Source: Elusimicrobiota bacterium (GTDB lineage Bacteria; CG03; SLGR01; PWQF01). From it: a stretch of 7,899 nt of DNA. A model generated the notes under the pieces. It had not been told where the DNA came from and ran no database searches. It saw nothing but the letters and a program-made list of their open reading frames with translations. The position numbers were made by a program, and so were the translations under genes. The stretch spans positions 1 to 7,899 of the forward strand of contig PWMP01000040.1 of NCBI GenBank assembly GCA_003558145.1. Direction: 5' to 3'. This document shows, one piece after another, positions 1-6,163 of this stretch. The first letter of the stretch is position 1. Every line of letters begins with the position of its first letter.

Positions 1-97
1 ACTTAAGGACCCGGATATTGCGGTTGAAACCGTAAGCAGGCCTCCCGTAGTGGAAGCAACTATGCAGGCAGTTGTCCGCACGGCCGGTATAAAATGA
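1..97 (+). CDS. thrC: Threonine synthase, C-terminal end only (partial)
   Basis: Reading from base 2 gives 31 residues and a TGA stop at 95-97; the rest of the gene lies upstream of the window. The fragment begins LKDPDIAVETVSRPPVV and ends RTAGIK. The LKDPD stretch followed by a basic/proline segment is typical of the extreme C-terminus of PLP-dependent threonine synthases, which convert O-phosphohomoserine to threonine in the cytoplasm. The stop overlaps the ATG of the next gene in an ATGA arrangement, and that gene is homoserine kinase, which makes the substrate of this enzyme. The call therefore rests on a short motif plus strong context. The catalytic lysine and cofactor site are outside the window, so activity cannot be judged. 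Confidence 0.8.
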   Translation, partial: LKDPDIAVETVSRPPVVEATMQAVVRTAGIK

Positions 98-972
98 AAG
101 AGTTTAAAGTAAAAGTTTCGGCAACGGTTGCCAACCTGGGCCCGGGTTTTGATTTTCTGGGTATGGCCCTGGGGATATACCTGGTCGCATCAGTAAGAGA
201 AAAAGAAGGTTCTGAAATAAAAGCTGACAAAGAGGATGCTCTTGTCAGCGCAGTTATTTCGCTGTCGGACGAAAAGAAAATACCGCTGCCGAAGAATATC
301 AGCATACAGCAGGACACAAACGCTATCCCCGCTAAAAGCGGGCTGGGCTCCTCTGCTGCCGCAAGAGTGGCGGGAGTTCTGATTGCAAATAAAGTTTTGG
401 ATTTACAGCTTGACAGTATAGAGATAGTGCGCAAGGCGGCGCAACTTGAAGGACATCCGGACAATGCCGTACCCGCCGTCGCAGGCGGCATAACTATATG
501 CTACAACACGCCCGGGGGCCTTGAGTACGAAGTTTTAGGTCCGCCGGCAGGGCTTAAAGTAGTTATAGCGCTGCCCGGACTCCAGACGGATACCCAAAAA
601 GCAAGAAAGTTGCTCCCGGATAAAGTTTCAGTCAAAGACGCCGTTTATTCGGCCGCGCGCGCATCGCTGCTGGTGAAATCTCTAGTAGAAAGAAAATTTA
701 ATTTGCTTTCCGAAGCAATGAAAGACCGGCTGCATCAGCCTTACAGAAAAGAATTAATACCCGGTTTTGATGAAATAGTCAGCCGGAGCCTTAAAGCCGG
801 AGCATACGGGACAGCTATTTCCGGTTCAGGGCCGTGCGTTTTTTCTTTTGCGCCGGAAGAAGCTGCTTCGTCAACAGGAAAAGCAATGGTAAAAGTTTTT
901 AATGAAAAGGGAATAAAGGCTGAGTATATAGTAACAGACATAACAAAAGAGGGAGCGCAGATAATTGAGTAA
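94..972 (+). CDS. thrB: Homoserine kinase (GHMP kinase family)
   Basis: Phosphorylates homoserine with ATP to O-phosphohomoserine, the step before threonine synthase. The 292-residue product is the usual length for bacterial ThrB. The three GHMP-kinase motifs are present in order: an N-terminal ATVANLGPGFDFLG substrate motif (residues 10-23), the glycine/serine-rich ATP loop IPAKSGLGSSAAA (78-90), and the C-terminal GAYGTAISGSGP motif (236-247). An EGHPDN segment (119-124), well conserved in ThrB, is also present. The start ATG overlaps the thrC stop by four bases (ATGA) and I see no good Shine-Dalgarno sequence in front of it, so translation is probably coupled to thrC. The 3' end overlaps lysC by eight bases. 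Nothing is truncated or obviously altered. ThrB is preferred over other GHMP kinases, such as mevalonate or isoprenoid kinases, because of the motif wording and the threonine context. Confidence 0.95.
   Translation: MKEFKVKVSATVANLGPGFDFLGMALGIYLVASVREKEGSEIKADKEDALVSAVISLSDEKKIPLPKNISIQQDTNAIPAKSGLGSSAAARVAGVLIANKVLDLQLDSIEIVRKAAQLEGHPDNAVPAVAGGITICYNTPGGLEYEVLGPPAGLKVVIALPGLQTDTQKARKLLPDKVSVKDAVYSAARASLLVKSLVERKFNLLSEAMKDRLHQPYRKELIPGFDEIVSRSLKAGAYGTAISGSGPCVFSFAPEEAASSTGKAMVKVFNEKGIKAEYIVTDITKEGAQIIE
949..967 (+). promoter_or_regulatory. Ribosome binding site and TTG start codon of lysC
   Basis: GAGGGAG (949-955) lies inside the end of thrB, followed by 9 bases and then TTG (965-967). No ATG or GTG gives a protein that begins at the expected place before the VQKYGG motif. 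TTG is a weaker initiator than ATG, so lysC may be made at lower yield per transcript than its neighbours, or may depend on ribosomes arriving from thrB. That consequence is inference. Confidence 0.65.
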
Positions 973-2194
973 AAGGATTGTAGTTCAAAAATACGGGGGC
1001 ACTTCGGTCAGGGATGCCCAGAGGATAAAGAATGTTGCCGGCAGAATAATAGACACAGTCAGGGAAGGAAGCAGCGTGGTAGCTGTTGTGTCGGCGCCAG
1101 GCGATACTACGGACCGCCTTATGGATATGGCTTATTCCATAACTCCGCAGCCGGATGAAAGAGAACTTGATGTTCTTCTTTCTACAGGGGAGCAGCAGGG
1201 TATTTCTCTTGTGGCAATGGCAATCAAACAGGCCGGGTACAACGCTGTTTCCCTTACGGGCGCCCAGGTCGGTATAGTCACCGACAACGCTCACAGCAGG
1301 GCCAGGATAAAGAGCATAAGCACAGACAAAGTTAAAAAAGCCCTGGATGAAGGAAACGTAGTTATTGTGGCCGGTTTTCAGGGGGTCTCGCTTGAAGAAA
1401 ACATTACCACGCTCGGGCGCGGCGGCAGCGATTTATCCGCTGTTGCCCTGGCCTCGGTTCTGAAAGCGGATGTGTGTGAGATATATACGGATGTTGACGG
1501 GGTTTACACCACAGACCCGTCAATAGTGCCTCAGGCTAAGAAGATAGATGAAATAACCTATGACGAGATGCTTGAGATGGCTTCCGCCGGGGCGGGTATT
1601 ATGCAGTCCCGCTCAATGGAAGTGGCTAAGAAGAATAATATAAAAATGCATATAAGGTCGTCTTTGAAGGAGCATAATTTCAGTAGAGGAACAATAGTCA
1701 TGGAAGAAACAAAAGATCTTGAACAGGTTGTAGTAAGGGGAGTAACCCTGGACACGGACCAGGTGAAAATGACCATAGTTGATGTTCCGGATGAGCCGGG
1801 TGTGGCAGCCAAGATCTTCGGGGCGCTGGCAAAAGGCAATATTAACGTTGATATGATAGTCCAGACTTCACCCCATGAAAAAGGGCTTAACGATATTTCT
1901 TTCACTGTTGACAAATCCCGCCTGAAGGACGCCAGTGATATACTGGCTTCAGTCAAGGAAGAAATAGGAGCCGGTAGGATTCTTACAGATGAAAGCGTGG
2001 CGAAAGTGTCAATAATAGGAGTGGGTATGAGGAGCCATGCCGGTGTGGCCGCAAGAATGTTTGAAGTTCTTGCTAAAAATAGTATAAATATAGAAATGAT
2101 ATCTACGTCGGAAATTAAAATTTCCTGTGTTGTAGAAGAAGCTGAAGGAGAAAAAGCTGTCAAAGCGCTCCATAATGAATTCTGCGAAGAATAA
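965..2194 (+). CDS. lysC: Aspartate kinase with two C-terminal ACT domains
   Basis: Phosphorylates aspartate to aspartyl-4-phosphate, the committed step of the lysine, threonine, methionine and isoleucine family. The 409-residue product matches stand-alone aspartokinases of the B. subtilis LysC/Corynebacterium type. It has an amino-acid-kinase domain (about 1-245) with VQKYGGTSV (7-15), VSAPGDTTDRLM (42-53), the glycine loop LGRGGSDLSAV (150-160) and YTDVDGVYTTDP (174-185). Two ACT domains follow: about 265-340, with DEPGVAAKIFGALAKGNINV, and about 347-409. The effector, lysine and/or threonine, cannot be read from sequence. The start is TTG at 965, chosen because the protein then begins SKRIVVQKYGG as in homologues and GAGGGAG at 949-955 sits 9 bases upstream. 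It overlaps thrB by 8 bases and cimA by 20. A second start at codon 246 probably yields a beta subunit (see the internal site). Commonly named lysC; no homoserine dehydrogenase domain is fused. Confidence 0.95.
   Translation: MSKRIVVQKYGGTSVRDAQRIKNVAGRIIDTVREGSSVVAVVSAPGDTTDRLMDMAYSITPQPDERELDVLLSTGEQQGISLVAMAIKQAGYNAVSLTGAQVGIVTDNAHSRARIKSISTDKVKKALDEGNVVIVAGFQGVSLEENITTLGRGGSDLSAVALASVLKADVCEIYTDVDGVYTTDPSIVPQAKKIDEITYDEMLEMASAGAGIMQSRSMEVAKKNNIKMHIRSSLKEHNFSRGTIVMEETKDLEQVVVRGVTLDTDQVKMTIVDVPDEPGVAAKIFGALAKGNINVDMIVQTSPHEKGLNDISFTVDKSRLKDASDILASVKEEIGAGRILTDESVAKVSIIGVGMRSHAGVAARMFEVLAKNSINIEMISTSEIKISCVVEEAEGEKAVKALHNEFCEE
1685..1702 (+). promoter_or_regulatory. Probable internal translation start for an aspartokinase beta subunit
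   Basis: AGAGGA (1685-1690) is followed by a 9-base spacer and an in-frame ATG (1700-1702) that is codon 246 of lysC. Starting there would give a 164-residue protein made of the two ACT domains with a short lead-in. In B. subtilis aspartokinase II, known biochemistry shows that the beta subunit is made from an in-frame internal start at the equivalent codon of a 408-codon gene and that the enzyme is an alpha2-beta2 assembly; Corynebacterium has the same arrangement. The position, spacing and domain boundary here all agree, so an alpha/beta enzyme is a good inference, though not proven by sequence alone. Confidence 0.65.
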
Positions 2195-3755
2195 AAAGAA
2201 AATATATGTACTTGATACTATCCTCAGGGACGGTACCCAGGCCGAAGGCATATCCCTGTCGGTTGACGACAAACTTAAAATTACCGAAAAACTTGACTAC
2301 CTTGGCGTAGATTACATAGAAGGCGGCTGGCCGGGATCCAACCCCAAAGATGTAGAGTACTTCAAGAGAGTTAAGGAGCTTAAACTTAATCATTCCAAAG
2401 TAACCGGATTCACTTCCACGCGGCGTAAGAACGTATCACCGTCCAGGGATAAAATATTGAATACCGTAGTTGATGTCTCTCCCCTGGCCTGCTGCGTTTT
2501 CGGCAAAACTTGGGACCTCCATGTAGAAAAAGCTCTGGGAACCACCAATGCGGAAAATCTTAAGATGATTACAGAGTCGGTTGAATATCTTATGGATAAG
2601 GGTATAGAGGTTATCTTTGACGCGGAACATTTTTTTGACGGCTATTTCAGCAACCCGGATTATTCTCTCAAATGCCTTAAGGCCGCAGAAAAGGGCGGAG
2701 CGGTCAATATAGCTCTGTGCGACACAAACGGGGGCCGGCTGCCTGATGAAATCGCAAGCGCGGTTAAAGCTGTTAAGAAAGAGCTGAAAATTCCTTTGGG
2801 AATACACGCGCATAACGATTCGGAAGTAGCGGTTGCAAACACGGTGGCGGCAGTTGAAGCCGGATGCAATATGGTACACGGGACTATAAACGGTTACGGC
2901 GAAAGGTGCGGTAACGCTAATCTGTGTTCTATAATAGCCAACCTGCAGCTTAAAAAAGGCTACCTGCTTATACCCGAAAGCAATATGAAGTATCTAACCG
3001 AGGTTTCCAGGTACATTGATGAGATTGCCAATGTAATACCTGATCACCGCCAGCCCTTTGTAGGCCATTCGGCTTTTGCTCATAAGGGCGGCATACATGT
3101 CAGCGCCGTAAAAAAAGATACCACAACTTACGAGCACATCCGTCCCCAGGATGTAGGTAATGAGAGGAGAATACTGCTCTCCGAGCTGGCCGGAGCCAGC
3201 AATATAGGTTTCAAGTCGGGTGAATTCGGCGTAAAGCTAAGCAAAGAAGCTGAAAGAAAACTTCTTGAAAAAGTAAAAAACCTTGAAAAGAACGGTTATC
3301 AGTTTGAAGGCGCGGAAGGCTCTTTTGAACTTTTGATGAAAAAAGAAACCGGGCAGTATAAAAAGTTTTTTGGCTTGGAAGGTTTCCGGGTTATAATTGA
3401 AAGCGACAGCAGCGGAAAGATGCGCTGCGAAGCCACAATAAAACTTATAGTAGACGGAGAAGAGGAGCATACTGCTGCCGAAGGCGACGGTCCAGTCAAC
3501 GCTCTGGACAACGCCCTCAGAAAAGCTCTGGAAAAGTTTTACCCGGAACTCAAAAAGGTATCCCTGTCCGATTTCAAGGTCAGGGTAATAGACGCCAAGC
3601 GCGGCACTGCTGCAAAAGTAAGAGTCTTAATAGAATCAAAAGACGGGGAGCATCATTGGGGTACCATAGGCGTTTCGGAGAACCTTATAGAAGCTTCATG
3701 GGAAGCGCTGGTTTACAGCATAGAATACAAGCTTTTAAAAAGCAAAGATAACTGA
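2175..3755 (+). CDS. cimA: (R)-citramalate synthase
   Basis: Condenses acetyl-CoA with pyruvate to citramalate, the entry to the threonine-independent isoleucine route. The 526-residue product has the usual CimA length. The TIM-barrel domain carries TILRDGTQAEGIS (15-27; catalytic Arg18, metal ligand Asp19), YIEGGWPGSNPKD (47-59), FDAEHFFDGY (148-157), LCDTNGG (181-187), metal-binding GIHAHNDS (209-216; His211 and His213), GTINGYGERCGNANL (236-250) and SAFAHKGGIHVSAV (299-312). The C-terminal LeuA-type allosteric domain (about 395-520) contains EHTAAEGDGPVNALDNALRK (431-450) and WGTIGVSENLIEASWEAL (495-512). IEGGWPGSNPKD is the CimA wording; 2-isopropylmalate synthases usually read EAGFP there, so LeuA is the less likely alternative. 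The C-terminal domain suggests feedback control, probably by isoleucine (family knowledge). The ATG lies 20 bases inside lysC with no well-placed Shine-Dalgarno (GAAGGAG at 2144-2150 is too far), implying coupling. No other in-frame start fits. Confidence 0.92.
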   Translation: MNSAKNKKKIYVLDTILRDGTQAEGISLSVDDKLKITEKLDYLGVDYIEGGWPGSNPKDVEYFKRVKELKLNHSKVTGFTSTRRKNVSPSRDKILNTVVDVSPLACCVFGKTWDLHVEKALGTTNAENLKMITESVEYLMDKGIEVIFDAEHFFDGYFSNPDYSLKCLKAAEKGGAVNIALCDTNGGRLPDEIASAVKAVKKELKIPLGIHAHNDSEVAVANTVAAVEAGCNMVHGTINGYGERCGNANLCSIIANLQLKKGYLLIPESNMKYLTEVSRYIDEIANVIPDHRQPFVGHSAFAHKGGIHVSAVKKDTTTYEHIRPQDVGNERRILLSELAGASNIGFKSGEFGVKLSKEAERKLLEKVKNLEKNGYQFEGAEGSFELLMKKETGQYKKFFGLEGFRVIIESDSSGKMRCEATIKLIVDGEEEHTAAEGDGPVNALDNALRKALEKFYPELKKVSLSDFKVRVIDAKRGTAAKVRVLIESKDGEHHWGTIGVSENLIEASWEALVYSIEYKLLKSKDN

Positions 3756-3756
3756 T

Positions 3757-4023
3757 ATGTTCGGAAAACCCCAAAATCTTTTTCTTCTGGTCGCATTTGT
3801 CCTGCTTACAGCAGCAGTTTCCTTTCTTGCTCTTAATTGGGACAGAGCATACGAAGAGGAGAGAGAAGTTAAGCAAATCCTTGAAGTTCCCGAGGTAGAG
3901 ACCCCGGGCTTCATGCGGGCTCCCGCAAGACTGCCCGCTACGCCCGCCCCCCAGCAGCCCAGAGAAATAGAAATCGAAGAAGAAGAGGAAGAAGACACCA
4001 GCAGAACTATAGACCTGTTCTGA
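3757..4023 (+). CDS. Small single-pass membrane protein with acidic C-terminal tail, function unknown
   Basis: I do not recognise this 88-residue protein. Residues 1-7 are short and polar with one lysine. Residues 8-27 form one strongly hydrophobic segment (from LFLLVAFVLLTAAVSFLALN) with no signal-peptidase-like AXA site, so it looks like an uncleaved anchor. Then come a charged stretch (29-40), a proline/alanine-rich linker (about 50-68, including ARLPATPAPQQP), a run of ten mostly glutamate residues with isoleucines (70-80), and a terminal DTSRTIDLF. The ATG is one base after the cimA stop (TGATATG), with no clear Shine-Dalgarno sequence, so it is probably translated by re-initiation from cimA. 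Coding potential is supported by the tight junction, the coherent anchor-linker-tail layout and a base composition like its neighbours, while the DNA just after its stop is much richer in AT. An antisense frame over the same bases is a shadow. It may have nothing to do with amino-acid synthesis. Confidence 0.7.
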   Translation: MFGKPQNLFLLVAFVLLTAAVSFLALNWDRAYEEEREVKQILEVPEVETPGFMRAPARLPATPAPQQPREIEIEEEEEEDTSRTIDLF

Positions 4024-4376
4024 AATAGTAGAAATAATAAAAAATATATAATTGATTTACAGTAGAAAACCTCCTGATAACTATTGGAAAAGTTGCACGT
4101 GCATTATTAAGTTTTTTGTTTTTTTATCAATCCTTCATGCATTGACTGTATCCTCCCCTTTATTTGCAAAAACTCATCCTGTCTTTAACGAAACAGTTCA
4201 CCTTTCAACAACTCAAATAACAGTTACTTTTGAGTCAATCCCAAATGTTCTGTAAAAGTCATTGAGCCACCAATTCCTCCGATAATTTTGCCTCTTTAAT
4301 TTACCTGCGCAATTCTATGGGCATGGAGCCCCTAGATGTCCACGTTCTGTTTATCAAAATTAAACGTTTCTAATTA

Positions 4377-4392
4377 CTGTTTTTAATTACAG
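4377..4392. promoter_or_regulatory. CTGT-N8-ACAG inverted repeat, possible repressor site (LexA-like in form)
   Basis: CTGT (4377-4380) and ACAG (4389-4392) are perfect inverted arms around an eight-base AT spacer, with TA directly before the left arm. This is the layout of the E. coli-type LexA box. It lies 10 bases upstream of the proposed ilvD -35. Eight fixed bases in AT-rich DNA can arise by chance, LexA boxes differ between phyla, and ilvD is not a usual SOS gene, so the assignment is weak. Confidence 0.15.
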
Positions 4393-4401
4393 ATAAAAAA
4401 T

Positions 4402-4429
4402 TTGCGAATTTTGGGAAAATTCTTATACT
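4402..4429 (+). promoter_or_regulatory. Candidate sigma70-type promoter for the ilvD-ilvB-ilvN block
   Basis: TTGCGA (4402-4407) is a 4-of-6 match to the -35 consensus and TATACT (4424-4429) a 5-of-6 match to the -10, separated by 16 bases. The surrounding DNA is very AT-rich. The start of transcription would fall near 4436, giving an untranslated leader of roughly 57-60 bases with no obvious regulatory fold. Since the gap upstream has no gene, a promoter for the ilv block is expected about here. Confidence 0.5.
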
Positions 4430-4485
4430 TATTCCAATGGACAGTTGAGTTTCTGGCGGCGGAGAAAAAGAGGAAGCAAGTAAAC

Positions 4486-4498
4486 GGGAGTAATGATG
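4486..4498 (+). promoter_or_regulatory. Ribosome binding site and choice between two adjacent ATG starts of ilvD
   Basis: GGGAG (4486-4490) precedes tandem ATG codons at 4493 and 4496. The first is only 2 bases from the site and the second 5 bases. The second also yields a protein starting MRSD, as many IlvD proteins do. The true start is therefore more likely 4496, which changes the product by one methionine. AGAGGAAG just upstream, ending at 4476, is about 16-19 bases away and too distant. Confidence 0.55.
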
Positions 4499-6148
4499 AG
4501 AAGTGACAGAGTTAAAAAAGGTCCGCAGAGAGCCCCTTCAAGGGCACTTCTTTACGCATGCGGAGTTGATAGCGAGGATATTTATAAAAAGCCGTTTATT
4601 GGAATAGCCTCAAGCTATACGGACGTAGTCCCGGGGCACGTGCATATGGAGCGGCTTAAGTCGGCTATTGAAAAAGGGATATACGCTTCCGGCGGCATTT
4701 CCTTTACATTCGGCACACCGGCAATATGCGACGGCATTGCCATGGGCCATAAGGGAATGAACTATTCCCTTCCCTCCAGGGAGCTCATTGCCGATTGTGT
4801 CGAAACCATGGCCCAGGCGCACGGTTTTGACGGGCTTGTGCTTCTCACCAGCTGTGATAAAATAACACCGGGAATGCTTATGGCGGCTGCCCGTCTGAAT
4901 ATCCCGTCCATAGTAGTTACCGCGGGTCCCATGCTCGCCGGAAGAAAAGGGTCTAAGAGGCTTTCACTGGTAAGGGATACCTTTGAGGCTGTAGGTAATT
5001 TTGAAGCGGGTAATATAAAAAAAGATGAACTTGAAGAGCTGACGCTCAGGGCATGCCCGGGAGCGGGTTCATGCCAGGGCCTGTATACCGCCAATACGAT
5101 GAACTGTCTTACCGAGGCAATGGGAATGAGCCTGCCGGGAGCGGGGACTTCTCCTGCTGTGTCGGCCAAGAAAGAGCGCCTGGCCTACCGCAGCGGTAAA
5201 AGAGTTGTGGAACTGGTTAAAAAGGACATAAAGCCCAGGGATATAATAAACGCAGCTTCCATACATAACGCTGTAGTGGTTGATATGGCTACGGGAGGCT
5301 CTACAAATACTGTTCTTCACCTGCCGGCTGTGGCCAAGGAAGCCGGCGTGAGAATGGATTTAGGGCTTTTTGACAGGATAGGGAGAAAAACCCCGCAGAT
5401 TTTAAGCCTGAGGCCGGGCGGCGAATATTTCATGGAAGACCTGGAATATGCAGGCGGTATAGGTGCGGTTTTGAACCGGCTTAGTACTTTTCTTAAAGAT
5501 AATATAACAGTGTCGGGAAAGAATATAAAAGAAATTGCCGCAGAAAGCGTTGTTGAAGATATCGAGGTGGTAAGGTCAAAATCAAATCCCTACAGGCCTA
5601 CAGGAGGTATTGCCATACTTTACGGTAATCTCTGTCCCAAAGGAGCGGTTGTAAAACAGTCCGCAGTAGATAAGAAAAATATGCTAATGAAGGGAAAGGC
5701 AAAAGTCTTCAACAGCGAAGAGTCTGCCATGAAATCCATAAGGGGCAGGAAAATAAAGAAGGGGGATATTGTTGTTATCCGCTATGAAGGACCTGCCGGC
5801 GGCCCCGGGATGAAAGAGATGCTTAACCCCACTTCACTTATATGCGGCCTGGGACTTGAAAAGGATGTTGCCCTTATTACTGACGGAAGATTTTCCGGCG
5901 GGACCCGGGGTCCCTGTATAGGGCATGTTTCTCCGGAGGCGGCAGCGGGCGGGCCTATTGCGGCGCTTAAAGACGGTGATATAATAGAAATCAATATACC
6001 TGAGCGTTCTCTTAATGTCAGGCTGACCCAGCAGGACATTGATATGAGAATGCTTAAGTGGAAAAAACCCGTAAAGAAACTTTCCGGGTGGCTTAAAAGA
6101 TATGCCAGGATGGTTAGATCGGCCGATGAAGGGGCCGTTTTGGAATAA
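4493..6148 (+). CDS. ilvD: Dihydroxy-acid dehydratase
   Basis: Dehydrates 2,3-dihydroxy-isovalerate and 2,3-dihydroxy-3-methylvalerate to the keto acids of valine and isoleucine, using an iron-sulfur cluster and Mg2+. The 551-residue length is normal for the family. Key segments are VVPGHVHMERL (45-55), AICDGIAMGHKGMNYSLPSR (77-96), LLTSCDKITPGM (117-128), CPGAGSCQGLYTANTMNCL (188-206), MATGGSTNTVLHLPA (265-279), SLRPGGEYFMEDLEYAGG (305-322) and TDGRFSGGTRGPCIGHVSPE (463-482). Cluster-ligand candidates are Cys121 and Cys194; likely metal ligands are Asp80, Asp122 and Lys123; Ser468 is the expected catalytic base. Where [2Fe-2S] enzymes carry a third cysteine (ITPC-type motif), this protein has Gly48 in VPGH, as in E. 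coli IlvD. IlvD is preferred over Edd or sugar-acid dehydratases by motif wording and the ilvB neighbour. First gene after the proposed promoter; 15 bases separate it from ilvB. Confidence 0.95.
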   Translation: MMRSDRVKKGPQRAPSRALLYACGVDSEDIYKKPFIGIASSYTDVVPGHVHMERLKSAIEKGIYASGGISFTFGTPAICDGIAMGHKGMNYSLPSRELIADCVETMAQAHGFDGLVLLTSCDKITPGMLMAAARLNIPSIVVTAGPMLAGRKGSKRLSLVRDTFEAVGNFEAGNIKKDELEELTLRACPGAGSCQGLYTANTMNCLTEAMGMSLPGAGTSPAVSAKKERLAYRSGKRVVELVKKDIKPRDIINAASIHNAVVVDMATGGSTNTVLHLPAVAKEAGVRMDLGLFDRIGRKTPQILSLRPGGEYFMEDLEYAGGIGAVLNRLSTFLKDNITVSGKNIKEIAAESVVEDIEVVRSKSNPYRPTGGIAILYGNLCPKGAVVKQSAVDKKNMLMKGKAKVFNSEESAMKSIRGRKIKKGDIVVIRYEGPAGGPGMKEMLNPTSLICGLGLEKDVALITDGRFSGGTRGPCIGHVSPEAAAGGPIAALKDGDIIEINIPERSLNVRLTQQDIDMRMLKWKKPVKKLSGWLKRYARMVRSADEGAVLE

Positions 6149-6163
6149 AATAAGGAGGAATAG

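Larger units (their letters stand above)
4024..4492. other. AT-rich intergenic gap between the thr/cimA block and the ilv block
   Basis: This stretch has no convincing gene. Counting three 60-base lines gives 18 (4081-4140), 20 (4201-4260) and 14 (4381-4440) G+C, against 33 of 60 at 4621-4680 inside ilvD. No T-box, leader peptide with a run of isoleucine/valine codons, or strong terminator hairpin is visible. TGCACGTGCA (4094-4103) followed by two T runs (4111-4123), and GGGC-5-GCCC (4319-4331), are the only stem-like elements and both are weak. A TTG-initiated frame (4052-4255, 67 codons) and a minus-strand frame with two internal stops (4262 down to 4107) are both doubtful. The last 90 bases hold a likely ilvD promoter and ribosome binding site. 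The middle could be a decayed gene or element, but I cannot name one. Confidence 0.6.

Noticed and set aside
1558..2163. 201-codon minus-strand frame opposite lysC
   Set aside because: Shadow of the lysC coding frame, low-complexity Ser/Ile/Leu composition, no family motif; lysC is complete on the other strand.
3735..3998. 87-codon minus-strand serine-rich frame opposite the small membrane protein
   Set aside because: Its serine run is the complement of the glutamate codons of the plus-strand gene, which has the better junction and domain layout.
4094..4123. TGCACGTGCA palindrome followed by T runs as an intrinsic terminator
   Set aside because: A perfect palindrome without a loop can form only about three pairs around a four-base loop, which is too weak, and other bases separate it from the T run.
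4052..4255. Plus-strand 67-codon frame with a TTG start and a signal-peptide-like N-terminus
   Set aside because: It has no ribosome binding site, lies in very AT-rich DNA, and the mature part would be only about 27 residues of unremarkable sequence. Kept as a finding within the gap and not called as a gene.
4107..4262. Minus-strand protein-like frame in the gap
   Set aside because: It is broken by two TAA stops and I recognise no family, so it cannot be called a gene or a specific pseudogene.
4083..4438. ATTGGAA / TTCCAAT inverted repeat as the ends of a small mobile element
   Set aside because: Only seven bases match and several such pairs are expected by chance in this much AT-rich DNA; no target-site duplication was seen.
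4436..4492. Attenuator, T-box or leader peptide before ilvD
   Set aside because: The leader is only about 57 bases, holds no run of Ile/Val/Leu codons (the one ATG at 4437 stops after three codons), and has no T-box motif.
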